A stretch of DNA of 64,000 nucleotides from Symsagittifera roscoffensis (taxonomy: Eukaryota > Xenacoelomorpha > Acoela > Convolutidae). Position numbers and translations under genes: made by a program. Position 1 is the stretch's first letter, and each line of letters opens with the position of its first letter. A model generated the notes under the pieces. The model made no database searches and was not told the origin of the DNA. It saw only the letters and a program-made list of their open reading frames with translations. Positions 43,273 to 56,391 of this stretch are shown here, piece after piece. The stretch covers positions 48,798,381-48,862,380 of the forward strand of contig NC_087065.1 of the NCBI RefSeq assembly GCF_963678635.1. The letters are read 5' to 3'.

Positions 43273-44080
43273 CGAATGACTGAAAGACAAGATGGAAAAA
43301 GAGACGAAATTAGAAGAATTTAGAAGTTTTAGAACTTCTAAACGACGAAAAAAGAAGAAAACAAAGGAGTGATGAGGAAAAGTTAAAACTCAGAATTGTT
43401 TTATGTGTGTGAAAAACTCAAGTGAGAAACCAAGCAACCAAGTTGTAATTGAAAACTGAAACATTAAGTTGAGTTTTGAAATTGTTGCATTTATAAATTT
43501 GCATTTTGATTTTAGTTGAAGTGGCTTTAGATACACTCACTTACTATTTATTTAGGAAGGCTTAAATGAAGGAGTATATTTAAATATTCCAGCCTGCATG
43601 ACTGTTTTTAATCAGCTAGGAGAACTGATCATTTTGTGGTGACAGGGGAGGCTTGAGTAATCTCTCGAAGAGGGAGATTGTTTCATTGTTCTTTCTAACC
43701 ACAGAGTTTCTTAGTTTTAATATTCAGGACAATAACAAGCAAGATTTCCGAAGGGAAGAAGCATAGTAGGATAATTTTAGCTTGTTGGTTGGCAGGACTA
43801 TCCTGCAAGCCAACACCTTTTAAATCTAAGAGAAAAAGTTTTAATCGGGCATTGACATTGGAAGTCAGAAAATATGTTTTATCTTAGGTCATATTCTCAA
43901 TGTGCAGATTGATGAAAGAATTTGAAGGCTATAGTGATGTAGTATGATGCCATTTATATTCTGCAGTGAGTCGATGTGACGTGGATAAAAGTAATTTCGT
44001 GCATTTTGTAAATTATGTTCGATGACACTGTAACCATTTTACGAACATTGCGTGATTCAATGAGGACATTGACCGGACTG
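43273..44080 (+). other. Family B 3' untranslated region, unit 2
   Basis: About 0.8 kb, AT-rich, no gene. It contains a perfect 10-bp hairpin with loop TTAG at 43319-43342, an AATCTC/GAGATT hairpin near 43660, and a 14-bp imperfect hairpin with loop CTA at 43784-43814. Confidence 0.7.
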
Positions 44081-44091
44081 TCCGGGGAGTA
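44080..44091 (+). promoter_or_regulatory. Polypurine-tract-like primer, unit 2
   Basis: GTCCGGGGAGTA immediately before LTR start TGTGACATTC, identical to the family A tract at 22229-22240. Confidence 0.65.
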
Positions 44092-45020
44092 TGTGACATT
44101 CGACCAGAATGTGAAAAATGCAATCTCGGCAGAATTCGAAATTTTAGCAGCGAGCCTTCCGGATTGGTGATTATTAAGAATTAAGAACGTTATTGGAACG
44201 ATTGGCCAAACGGTGAGGGCTGGAATATTCTGGTATTTTAAATATTTAAAAATTCGAATTATGACGTCATATTTCTGAGAAACGTCAGAAACGGCCATTT
44301 TGGCTAAAACGAGAAAAAAAAAACAGAATAGTAGTTGCGCGGACGATAAGTACGAAAAATTGTGAGAAAAAACAATAGCCGATTGCAGAAATAGCAGTGA
44401 ACACTCCGAGTTGCAACTATTGTGTCGCTACAATAGTTGCAAGGCCGTTGCAGACAACGGTGAAGGGTGGAGGAAAGCCTTCCGGATTAAGAAGAAGTCA
44501 AGATTAGCGAGCTTGATTCAGTGGATTCAAGAATCCGGAAGGGTTTCGGGACTGAAACTTTTAACCTGTTATATAGACTTTTAGCTTCTTGTCATGTCCT
44601 GATTTGATTTTAATTAACATCTAGATTCATTTTGATAAGGATGAGAAGCTAGGAGTTGGGGGAAAGGGTTGATCCATCTTCGATGGAGATGATGATTTTT
44701 ATCTACTGAACAAAAACAATAGTAATATAATAAATAGTAGTAGCCCTGTTTTTAGGAGTGACCTCGTGGTCTGGGGATACTGAGACCCAGCCATGAGCTC
44801 ACTATTTCTGCATGTAATCTAGTTAATTTGAGTGTTTTGACCGAAGCCGAAAGCAGTAACGTTTTTGTCGACCCGATGTTAGAAAAGACCACCGAAAAGT
44901 ACTGGCTTGGTAGAGACGGTGAAAAGCATGCAAAGCTCTGTTTAGACGTTAGCCAGTCGTCTTAAGACTTAGTTTTGTTTTCCGTCGATATGTATCTTCC
45001 GGGCGAATGTTACAGTTACA
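44092..45020 (+). repeat. Family B LTR (copy 5), shared between units 2 and 3
   Basis: TGTGACATTC to GAATGTTACA (45014), then an extra GTTACA (45015-45020). It serves as the 3' LTR of unit 2 and is followed at once by spacer, PBS (45033-45045) and the leader of unit 3. The extra GTTACA is explained as a GTT target duplication plus the last ACA of an older, interrupted LTR. It has an intact TGACGTCA at 44262-44269 and a TTATATAGA TATA-like box near 44570. Confidence 0.95.
44262..44269 (+). promoter_or_regulatory. CRE-type palindrome TGACGTCA in B LTR
   Basis: A perfect consensus for CREB/ATF-type bZIP proteins, about 300 bases upstream of the TATA-like box. Intact in LTRs at 1589, 26194, 44262 and 61431; mutated in the copies at about 23649 and 27113. 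A role in transcription is inferred from the consensus only. Confidence 0.45.
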
Positions 45021-48011
45021 TAGATGTTTTTATGGCGCTCCTGGGTGTTATTCTTTTTTAACATCATGACCGGCAGAACCGTTAACGAGCACTCCGCGCC
45101 GAGCGGATGCTCACATTAACGCCCTTAATAGGCCTAAACCGCCGGGGCGGAAGGGTACTTCGGAACGCGGAGGCCTTCCGGATTACCGTGAATAGCTTTT
45201 TAACTTAGTTAAGACCGAAAGTTCACGAATCAGGAAGGGTGGGGGGATCGGCCATTCCCTCGTTCCATGAGAGGTTTGTGACCAAAAACACTTAAAGATA
45301 TATATAAAACCAAACAAAAAGTAGTATAGTACCCAAGAAAAACCAAAAAAAACATAAAAAATAACCGAAAAAACCAAAAACAGTAAAAAAAAAGTAAAAA
45401 ATCAGTAGAAATCATCCCCCCAGACAAGATGTGATCCGACCCCCCCGTTTGTTGTTGATAGATATATTGTTGTTACAGGCATTTATATCAGTCAGGATTG
45501 TTGCGATCAGTTTTGTAGCCCGTTTTTGAGGCTTGTACTGTAGGGTTATTTGAGCATTTAAGCACGTTAATGATAAATTGCGCTCAATCCGGAAGGGTCA
45601 GCTGATTTGCGCTCAATTCGGAAGGGTCTTGGGAGAAGACTGATCCGGCAAGCAGTACAAGGAGCAACAAGAAGAGGCTCAACGACAACAACAATCGACT
45701 GTTGGGTATCGTTAACAAGTTTTGTATCCCTTTTGGTACAAAAATTAAGATAGTAATCTGTGGGGGGCTCGACAGTGCTGCACTGTAGTGACCCTTCACC
45801 GAACTGCGAATATCCGAGTTAAGCACCTTAATTCCGATATTAAACAAACCCGGAGGGGTATAGTATTACTAATATTATTAATTATATAGCCTATATTAAT
45901 AGTCTTACATCGTTTTTCAGTCAAAAACAACGAAAACAGACCGGTTTTTAGGGTCAAAATAGCGATATTTTGATCCCCTACAAGTCGCGATTTTTGAAAT
46001 ATCGATATTTTTTGAAACGGAAAAAAGCGCTAAGTTAGTGTGTTACATCGTAACTGCACTACCATAATAGATAGAGAACCGGTTAAGTTTAGTTCGAAAG
46101 TGGTTGGAACTATTTTGGTACAGAAAACCGAAATTTCGTGATTTTTGAGAAAACAAAACACTATAAATTTAGAAAATTTTTTTGAAATTTTTGAGTTACG
46201 ACAGTAAAAATAGTTGTTCGGACAACGTCCACTAGTGAATCTACAAGTTTTAAAACCCGCCACCCGAAAGCCTTCCGGGTTGCAGAGAAATCGAACTTAA
46301 CGTGTTTGATTTGGTGGATTCATCAATCCGGAGGGGTACAGGTAGCATAGTTTTTCGCAAATTTTTTCAACAAAAGCGTTTTATATCGGGTCTTTTGCAT
46401 TGAACTAGAAGAGTATAGGTCTTCTGAGCTCGGATCAATAATTTTTAGGACGAAAGGACCAGATTTGCGGAAAAAGTTAGGCGGAACCTATAATAGAGAA
46501 AATTTTTGAGTTTAGAAAAGAGACGTTTTGGTTAATAACTTTGGAACTACTGAGCATATTGAGTTGATCTTGGTACCAATAGATCAAAAATTAGCTGAGC
46601 TTTTTGATAGGGACAGAAAATTTTTCGAAAAAGTAAGCGTGAAATTTTTTTGAGATTGTTTTTAGCAAATTCCTCAATTTGGAAGGGTACACCCTTCACG
46701 TTTTACAAAATTTTTTAGAAAAGCCCTTATACCCCTACCAAAAGGTAGTAGCGGTTGAATAAAGTAACTTTAGGTTGTTCTAGACGAAAAGGGAAGGCTA
46801 AAGGCACAGTAAAAGCTTAAGCGAGCCGAAGTTAGGCGAGCGATAAGACCCTTCACCGTTAGTGTGAATTGTCAAATAAGAGGCTTAACTTCAATCCGGA
46901 AGGGTCTAGGAAAGTAGTGCATACCCTTCCTAGTTAATTGAAAGAGCAAAATTGCATCGGAGAATGTATCCCGAGGGGTATAGGTTGAAAGAAGGTAAAC
47001 TCCGAAAAGCTACTTTTACAAAACCGGAGGGCTCCCAATCCGGAGGGGTCAAAGATTTTTCAAGTTAGGAGGGGTCCGAATCCGGAGGGGTCTTATAGTT
47101 GCTAATTCGGAGGGGTCCAAATCCGGAGAGGTCTTATATTAACTAACTCAGAGGGGTCCCAATCCGGAGGGGTCTAGATTCTATTAGTCCGGAAGGGTCC
47201 TATTTGTGCCAATCCGGAGGGGTATTATTTTATTAAAGGACTTAAGTAGACGAAAGAAAGACTAAAGTGAGAGGTATTAAGTTATTAGCACACAGGCTAG
47301 GTATCAGTGACTGCACTGGTAACTTGCCTTTCAATAAAAACCAGACCAAAACAAAACAGGTCCGAACTCGGATATTCGCGACACTAAGTCTAAATTAAAA
47401 AGAGCGTGATTCATTGGTGTGGATTGTAACATAATACGTTTTTGGGAAAAGTGACTGCCCAGAGGATTTTAGTAGGTCTAGCTCGGGCAGACCGAAGGCA
47501 GATAGGTAACGCAGTACTCGGTGGGTGCAATAGACGCCCACTTGAGAAAATTACTGCCTTCAAAGTTTTGTCTGTTTGGTGCAGCACCGAGCAGGGAAAG
47601 CTTTTTGTTTAAAAGACAGGTTCGACTATTGTTGTACTGCGACCGACTAAGAGTACATTACACATACGTTTTTTTTTATAGAGGTATTCATATTCTGACA
47701 TTAAATTTATATATTTTGTTTTTTGATTTTAAATCAACATAAACTGTGCTTGATTGGGTATTGAGTACACTATCCTTTAAATTGACCGATAACATCATAT
47801 TGTGCTAGTTTTCAAATCTTACGACCGATAATCGGTTAGTGTGAATAAATTTTATACAGACTGTACTCTGATAACATACAGGGATTCGTGGTCACTATTT
47901 AATAGAATCTTGTGAAATTTATTGTGTTGTGTCATTATTATTGTTAATAAAACTATAAGGTCTCTAGCAATCGAGTTAAGTGTATAGGCATTAAAAAGTG
48001 ACAAATAGAGA
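45021..48011 (+). other. Unit 3 untranslated leader
   Basis: No supported gene. PBS-like TGGCGCTCCTGGG at 45033-45045. Motif cluster CCGGAGGGGTC at 46890-47225. It differs from the unit 2 leader at several per cent of positions up to about 47300. Confidence 0.8.
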
Positions 48012-49763
48012 ATGAGTCTAGACAAGTCAAGGATACCAAAACGAGGTAATAGCTCTAGGAAATTCATACCTGAAAAGCAAAGAAAAACGATGACCGATCC
48101 TTTTGTGGATTGGATCAAGCGATCCCGGTCCGACAAAGGGGAGACGGTTTCAGGCAGAATGGTTGAAACGAGAAGTCAGAAGACCTCAGAGGAGCGAAAA
48201 GAACTGTTAGAAGTGGAGGTCAATACGGACCATACCATGAACGACAACCAGGAAGAAAATGGACTGGAATTGAGAGGCAGAAGGCTGGCGAGTGAATCTA
48301 CTCCGGTAGAACAAGGCCATGATTTTGCCACTTCCACCGGGACATTGGATCGAGAGGAGATGTCGGAACTGTCCGACATCTCGACTGAAATAGCGGCAAC
48401 GGGAAGATCTCCGACAGACAAGACTAAGACGGCAGGCGGGACTGGGAAACAAACAACGTCATCATCAATCTCAGAAAGAATGAAGAACACCTTCGGAAAC
48501 ATCTTTCCATTCAGCATGGGAGGAGGAGCAGGAAACGACGGTGAATCCCAGGAGGAAGAGGATGAAGAGGAGCAAGGGGTCTTTGGATCTCAAGTCAGCC
48601 TCAATAGTTCGATCCAGGAGAATGAGGCACACGTCGGAAGAGAGACTGGAACCATGGACAAATTTGGTGTAATGACAACGATAAGCAAAGAGGCAAACAC
48701 ACCGGGCCAGTCAAAAGACTTCGCGATTAGGACAAGTTCAGAGCCACAAACTGGAGAGAGGAGAACCAGAGGGCTAGGCAACGCGTTAGCGGATCCTGAA
48801 ATAGATAATGAAAAGACGTCGAAGCAGAGAGTCAAGGCCCGGATCTCGACCAGCACGAAGCTACCTGGGACCGACAGGGTTGCACCGCCACTAGTAGCGC
48901 CACTCGTGGATAACGGAGCAGCACTAGAAGAAGCCTTAAACAACATAGTGGACAGTTTAGGAGAACAAAATGAACAGATGTCAAAAAGAATGAGTGAACT
49001 AGAAAGGGCAGTTCACATTGAAAGGGAAAGTCTGCGGGAAGAAATAAACCGCAATAGACAAGAAGTTGGCAGGAGCGAAAAACGCTTGAAAGAAAGAACG
49101 GACGAGCATATGGCGAAGAACTTGTCGCGAATGACAAGAGAGGCGGAACAGCGAGAGTTACGTTTAAGAGACGACATGGAGAAGTTAAGAATTCAGCAAG
49201 AGCAGTCTCTTGGGACTCTTGACACAAAGATAGACGCGATGATGGAGAGGCGAACTCAGGCTATCATGGATAGGTTGGACGGGCTACTAAGCAGCAAGAG
49301 TGGACCAAAAGAGGGAGAACCGAACTCGGGAGGTCACAGCAGGGAGCCGAGGGTGAACTTCAATGAACATCAAAAGAGGAAGACGTATGGATCCACTAGA
49401 GGCAGGGGCAGTTCATCAGGCTATGCCACAAGGGGTAATGGAGCATGGGGACCGAACAGTAGAGCAAGTTCAACGGGGAAAAGACAGACCTCTAACGAAC
49501 GACCAACGCAAGGCACACATGCGACTGGGAGAAGTGATTCCGGCAACAGGGGGCATGCGAGCCCGAGGAGGAGTCATGTGGGCCAAACGGGAAACACTCA
49601 CGGCGATTCGAATTGCAGGGATGCACCGCATACAGAGCCTCAGACGAGGTGTGAGGACACTCAGGCGGGACACTCAAGGGATGCTACGGCAATGGCCACG
49701 GCATTTGAACCCCTAAACAGGTCTTTGGAGACATTCCTTACAAGGTTATCCAGAAAGCAGTGA
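48012..49763 (+). pseudogene. gag: gag N-terminal region, unit 3
   Basis: 583 codons uninterrupted: unit 3 keeps TTA (Leu) where unit 2 has TGA. Coiled coil at about 305-410. It ends at TGA 49761-49763, the frameshift point shared with unit 2, so it still lacks the capsid and zinc knuckles in frame. Confidence 0.85.
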
Positions 49764-49764
49764 G

Positions 49765-51150
49765 AAGTCCATTAGAGTCTTTAAGAAACCAAGATGCTAC
49801 AAAGACGAATCTGATGGCTGTATTGATACCTGGATAGAGGTAATGAAGCTGCATTTCGAGGAAGAGGACTTGTCGGAGAGACAGGAATGCAGTGCGCTCA
49901 CCAGCAACTTGGAGGGGACAGCCCTGAACTGTGTCATGGCCAAGAAGTAATATCAACGTGACACTGCTGAGAAAATCTTCGAAATCTTGTTAAACCGTTT
50001 CGGATCTGGGGTGCAGGGGCACCAGGCGATGATGCGCTTCGAGAAACGGAGGCAACGAGAAGATGAAACAATAGACAAGTTTCTCGATGATTTGGAAATG
50101 TTGAGAAGACGCAGCCAACCGGATGAGTCAAACCGAAGGATGAACCTGGCGGTAGCCTCAACATTCATCGATGGTGTGAAAAATGATGATTTTCGTACGA
50201 TGCTAGCAACGCATTACACACCACTATCAACTAATGCGCCAACACCGGAGGAGTTGAGGCTCAAATCAAAAAAGTATCTTTTGTTGAAACCTCCTTCGAG
50301 ATCTGGATATTACAAGAACAATTATGGCAATTTTAACAACGGACCAGCAAACCAAGGGAACAATTGGTACAAACCGAGGGATGATATGGACAAGAGACGC
50401 TCTTGTGCTAATTGCAGTTCAACGGACCATCATGTGTCAGCATGCCCAGCTTAAAAACAAGGCATGAAAGCAATAAGCTTTAGCCTCGAGGACGAAGATG
50501 CGTCAGAATTGGACCATGAGGATTTCATAAGAGGAGTAATTGCAAGGTGTTTCAGTCCGAGGTGTTTCATTTGCAACTAGGAAGATCATTTTAAATCAGA
50601 TTGTCCGCAATTCTGGGATGCAGTGGCAGACATCAAGCATCCAAGACATGAGGAAGCTTTGTCAGGAGTGAAAGCCAGCAAAGCTCGACTTTTGAGTGAA
50701 ACGGAGGCACGCAGAAAGGATAAACCTCAAGAGCTGGCGGCAAAGAAAATGCAAGCGGTAACACAGGAGACACGTGAGCCGGAACCAGCAACTGCGGCTG
50801 ATGACTTCAAGATCGATTATAAGGCAGCCGCAATGGATGCTCTAAATAGAGTACAACAGGAATTGGTGACGAAAGAGATCGAACAAAAAGTGAAATTTGA
50901 ACTGGAAAATGAGAAGCTTCAGGAGCAACTGAATACCTTCGAAGCAACGGAGTTCGAAGAAACGAAAGCACCAAGCAGTTTAAACATGAAACTTAAAGTG
51001 ATCTCCGGTAAGAGGTTCGGCATGGTGCCGCAAGGAAACAAGATACAGTCGATAATCTCAGTGGCTGGACACCAGGTAATAAGAAATCTGAGCATTACGA
51101 GAGCCTATCTAAGGTTGGTAATGCCAAGTTCTTCACCACATTGGACTTAG
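49765..51150 (+). pseudogene. gag: gag capsid, zinc knuckles and linker, unit 3
   Basis: The +1-frame continuation with TAA 49948-49950 and TAA 50452-50454, as in unit 2, plus a private TAG at 50578-50580 inside the second zinc knuckle. The stretch 50543-50580 has a burst of changes relative to unit 2. It ends at the same protease/RT deletion junction. Confidence 0.85.
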
Positions 51151-52286
51151 GTTCTGCCTTCTGGCAGGTCCCTCTGCGAAAGAAGGACAGAGAGAAAACC
51201 GGATTCGCGTGCGAATTGGGATTGTACCAGTGGAAGAGAATGCCCTTCGGCTTGTGCAATGCAACGGCCACTTTTCAAAGACTGATGGCTCAGGCTTTGA
51301 CGAGAGTGACCAAGAAGAACGGGAATCTCGTGATGTGTTACGTGGATGACGTAGTCATAGCGACACCGACCCTGGAAGACCACATTGATAGGCTCGATGA
51401 GGTCTTTGGATGCATGAAAAGAGCAGGATTGAAGTGCAAACCATCGAAATGTGAAATCCTTAGGGATTCGATTAAGTACCTGGGAAGATTGGTGGATAGG
51501 CATGGTGTGAGGCCGGACCCGGAAGCGGTGGAAGCAGTATTGACATGGAAGGCCCCCAGAACGGACACACAGCTCCTGAGCTTCCTAGGGTTTGCCAATT
51601 ACTACCGAGAATTCATAAAAGGATATGCGGACAAGGTGTATCCGATGCAGAAGCTGATGCGCAACAAAGGGAAAAAGTTCGAATGGAACGACGAGGCACA
51701 GGTTGCTTTCGAGAACATAAAGCGGGAACTGTGCGAAGCGCCAGTGCTGGGCATGCCTACAGAAAAGGGCATGTATGTTCTCGACACAGACGCATCGGTG
51801 GTGGCCATCTCAGGAATCTTGCATCAAGAGCAAGAATGGAACGGAAGAACAGTTCTCCGTCCCATTGCATACGGCAGCAAGGTCTTGAGTGACACAGAGA
51901 TGAAATATGGCGCACCAAAGGCAGAAATGTTTGCAGTAGTCACCTTCGTGGAAAAGTACCGTGCATACTTGGGGAGCGCTCCCTTCAAGTTACGCGTGGA
52001 CAACAGAGCGTTATCCTGGTTGAAAACCTATTCGATGGATCAGAGTTATATTGGTAGATGGATAGTAAGATTGGATGGCTACCATATGATAATCGAACAT
52101 AGGATGCGTGATAAACACCAGAATGCTGACAGCCTCAGCAAGAAAACTGAGTTCTATGAAAGATTGGAGCAGAAGCAGGCCAATCAGGCGGAAATAAAGG
52201 AGGGATTCTCGTTTCTGGACAAAGAAACTTATGAAGCGCTTCCCTTAACGAGATGGTTGGATAAGTCTGGACTGAGTTACCTGTAG
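51141..52286 (+). pseudogene. pol: pol fragment: RT palm to RNase H, unit 3
   Basis: 381 codons, almost identical to the unit 2 fragment (one valine is alanine, as in family A). Same missing protease and RT fingers, same downstream frameshift. Confidence 0.92.
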
Positions 52287-54394
52287 AGAAAGCAGCCGAG
52301 ATAAAGATCCTATCCAAGGGGGACCCGGTCCCCTTGGATCTGTTGCTGCGCTCGAACCTGGTCCAGCAAGAACTCTCCCGCATGAACATAAACAGCCTCT
52401 CATTATTGGATAAGACAGTGCAAGTCACACCGCAAGTGATGCGGATGCTGGGTGGATTGTTAGAAAGAGAAGTGAACAGAGATGACCCCGAGTGGACAGC
52501 AGCAATGGCATCGCTAACAATCAGTGAGAAAGTGAAGATCATGCCGTCCAGACGACAGCACGAAGAAAACGAGAGGGATTGTAGGACAATAGTTCAGCAA
52601 CTAGTATCCTCAATATCCCAAGAGATTTTAACCAGTACTTCTTACGGTCAGAAAGAACAGGGGAGCAGCAAGCGAAAGAAAACCGTCACCTTTGTGGACC
52701 AGGATAAAGAGGGTGAAGTGGTAGAACAAAACCTGCTGCAAGACTATTTGTCCGGGGAGACGGATGATGAGAAGAACCAGCGATCACAAGATCAACACCC
52801 GGGACAAGAAAATTTGTCCGGGGAGTCTGAGATAGACGAGAAAGTTCCAGATGAGAAACAGGACCTAGAGAACAAGGTTTTGTCCGGGGAGTTCAGATGG
52901 ATGCGAAGAAAGCACAGACATGATCTGGAAGAGCGTGCAGTCTCCAGCACAACCTCTTCGACAGATGATAATTCAGGAAGCTCAGGAATGGACACCTATT
53001 CAGACAGGAATTCGAGCTCGGGATCAAAACTGTCAGAACTAGCGATACACACGCTACTAGTGGAAACTCGGGCAAGGGACCTGGACAGAGAGGTGTACCA
53101 GGATCCTGACAGCGATCGCTACCTTATAACAAGCGAAAGAGTCTTTGACAACGCAGCGGATGACTTGGAGACAATAGCGCTATCGAAACGCTCGATAAGC
53201 CTGTTGCCGCAGAAAGAGGTAGTCAGGACTGATCTTCTGCCGTTTGAACAAGAAACACAACCGTTGGCGAAGATTTGGTGCGTTAAGATGGAAGAAGACA
53301 CACATCAGCCCAACGAGCTGAATAGTCAGATGAGGGTCATGAAGACATACTTGAAGGCGAGATACAGACTCTCGGACCTTCTAAGGGCGCAGAGAAATGA
53401 TCGCATGACAAGCAACCTGAAAAGGTGGATCGAGAATGGTTCTCCGGATAAAGGGGACCTCGAGGAAGATAGTTATCGCATCCTGAGACAATACTTCATG
53501 CAGAAGGAAGGGAGGTTATATTTGAACAAGGACGGGCTTGTGGCTTGCAAAAGAAGGGAGGAAGACAGAGTCCTATACAAGTATAACGCGATAGTGTTAC
53601 CGAAACTCTATCAGACAGAACTATTATTCAGGTCACATGATCAAATGGGCCATCAGGGGATCGACAAAGTATATCAGAGGATCCTGAAGCGCTTTGAGTG
53701 GCCTGGGATGAAAAAGGCATGCGAGAAATGGGTAACAGCATGTCTGTCATGCCAACAGGTCAAGGATCCAAGGAAGATGCGATTTCCTTTACAATCGATC
53801 GAGTCGTCTGAATTCAACGATGTGGTGCAAATAGATCACCAAAAGATATGCATGACAGACAATGGTTACAATCAGGTGCTGGTCATGATAGATCATTTTA
53901 CGAAGTATGCAGAGGCCGTGCCCTGCATAACAGCCTCGGCGGAAGAGACATGCGACCACCTGATCAATACGTGGATAGCAAGACATGGTTGTCTGATGAC
54001 ATTTCAATCGGATAATGGAACAGCTTTCGTAGGAGAGCTTACGAAAGAGCTTATGAGACGCTCACAGGTCGCTCAGGATCACTCCACGACATACCACCCT
54101 CAGACGAATGGCTTAGTGGAAAGACAGAATAGGATGTTAGTGTCGATGCTAAGAGTATATTGTTCCAGGTACATGACCGATTGGGACAGATACCTTCCAC
54201 AGGTGATGGGAGCATATAACAGCACGCAACACTCCACCACTGGAGTCAGTCCACACATGATGCTAACTGGACACGAAAAGTCTTTACCCTTAACCTTCTT
54301 CTACCCAGAATATGAGGGAAAGAAAACGTCCCCACAGGTCTACGTGAGGGATGTGATCAGACGCCAACAGGAGTTGAACGATTTGTGTAGATGA
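52287..54394 (+). pseudogene. pol: pol fragment: linker and integrase, unit 3
   Basis: As in unit 2, with three LSGE repeats (TCCGGGGAG at 52751, 52817, 52883) and the complete integrase D, D, E set. It ends at the shared TGA 54392-54394. Confidence 0.9.
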
Positions 54395-55994
54395 AACACT
54401 CAGCAGGCACAGGCAAGGCAGAGGAAAAAATTCGACAAGAAAGCAGCTGGTGCAAAGGTTTACTCGGTGGGAGACTACGTATGGGTATTTCAGAACGTTA
54501 TACCACCGAAAGGGACAAAGAAGCTCCTAAAAAAGTGGAGGGGACCCTTCATGATTACAGAGGTGCACCAGGAAGGACGCTTTTATAGACTGAGTACTGG
54601 CCGAGCCGCCCACTACGAGAACATCAAGCCACACAATCCATCGACAGAAGACTGGTGTATACCTGCAGACATGGAAGAAGGGGATTATCTAATGATGAAT
54701 CCTGCTTGTGAGGTCAATGAAATAGGCACCAGGGAGAAGAACGATGGAAACGAAGTCGTAGAGGAAAGTACGGATACACCGTTGGATCTGGATCCAAACG
54801 AGCAGATCGAAGCGGACGATGAAACCTTACCCTACGCAGAGGAAGATTGGCAGGATCCCGAGCAGATAGAGGTTCCCAAGAACTTGGAACCGGATCTTCC
54901 GTTCACCATACAGACTCGTCAGAAGGACGGGATGAGATCAAGAAAGAAATACAATCCTTACGGTGACGACTTTGTAGTGGATTGGATAGATCTAAAGAAG
55001 ATCTAAAGTGGAGGAAGTAGTGGGTCTAGAGGAAATAACTGTGTCACAAGACATTGACATAGTCGATGATCACGACGATTAGTGGGTTGACGACTGGTCG
55101 AAACCCGAGGTAGAATTCGACGACGAGCAACAGCAGTCATATGAACAAGACTTGACGAACCTGCGTGTCTTAGAGTGGCTGAATGAAACGACCCCGGATC
55201 CAGAGGAGACCAGCGTCACGATTCAAGACGTAGATCGTGAAAGCATGAAATACATCAAGACCGAACGAGATGATCCTTCCTGGGCTGCCCAGGAAGGACG
55301 ACTACTCATTCCAGCTTCTAACCTTGACTTGATACCCGGTATGCGATCGACGGGGACGTCGATGGATATTTTTGTCCGGGGAGTGGGGGTAGGACTTACC
55401 CACACTGAAAATTTGATAATAAAAAAATTAAGAATAGCAAGAGAAACAGGAGACTTAGAAGCAGAAACAGGCGAAGAACCTAAGGAACCTGACATAGGCA
55501 GGGTAGTTGAGTCATAATTTAACTTACCAAATGAATATTCAAGTAACATAATACTAACAGACAGTGATTTCATACTCACAAATAGAACATGTGCGATAGC
55601 AATCACAGCAGACATGAGTTTTAGGACAGCTTTAGCGGCAGATTTTAAGAGAGAATACAAAAACGTGGAGTTCCTTTGGAAGCAAAGACCAGGGATAGGG
55701 GGCGTAGCTGCCTTACATCCGGCGGCGTCGCAGATACCGGGAAAAAACTTATGCTTCTTGGTAACGAGGGCGACGGAGAAGCAGCACGGGGACCCAGAGA
55801 ACCTAGTCTTGTCCTTGACGAGGCTGAGGGACTTCCTTGTCGAAATGGACGTGAAGGAACTCTCGCTTCCAGTGTACAATCCAAACAGAGGAAGACTGCA
55901 TCCTCGGGAATTGTACGCGCTTGTACACGTGATGTTCTCTGATACGAATATACAAGTATACCTACATAAGAAATATTACTTAAGTATAGGCTGA
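54395..55994 (+). pseudogene. pol: pol tail: GPF and macro-like domains, unit 3
   Basis: A 4-base insertion near 55000 (private to unit 3) creates a TAA at 55004-55006 and shifts the frame. The remainder, including the conserved cis element (55347-55423) and the macro-like domain, then matches unit 2 with the shared TAA between them. Confidence 0.85.
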
Positions 55995-56391
55995 GTGATG
56001 TGCTAGAGGGTGTTAGGCCAAAGACTAAGTTGTATGTAATGTGTGATATGTGTGATTTGTTATGTTATGTTATGTGTTAGGTTATTAAGATCATGGGTAA
56101 GTAGGGGTTAGTGACCATTAACAACTAAATGACGATCTTGGGAATAGATCCAAAGTTTGGACTGTCCAATATTAGGTCGAATTCCAAAATTTTAGAAATC
56201 AATTGATTTTAATAAATTTTAGGATAAATATCTTTTTATCTGAACTGTTTTAAGCAAATTTTAACGATATATGTTAAGGTGAAACAGACAAGTGTGATAT
56301 TTGTGACTTCTTTTCTAGATCCTGATTGATCATTTAATAACTCATTTGAGTCAAATATCGAATCGAATCAAATCAAACTTGAAAGAATAGA
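55995..56391 (+). other. pol-ORF2 intergenic region, unit 3
   Basis: 397 bases, no gene. Acceptor-like CTTCTTTTCTAG ends at 56318. Nearly identical to 38834-39230. Confidence 0.7.

Larger units (their letters stand above)
26943..45014 (+). mobile_element. Family B LTR retrotransposon, unit 2 (18.1 kb)
   Basis: 5' LTR 26943-27869, leader, degenerate gag, pol lacking protease and RT fingers, degenerate ORF2, purine tract, 3' LTR 44092-45014. The flanks show a GTT duplication (26940-26942 and 45015-45017). At least ten stops or frameshifts and two large deletions, compared with family A, make it non-autonomous. Confidence 0.93.
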
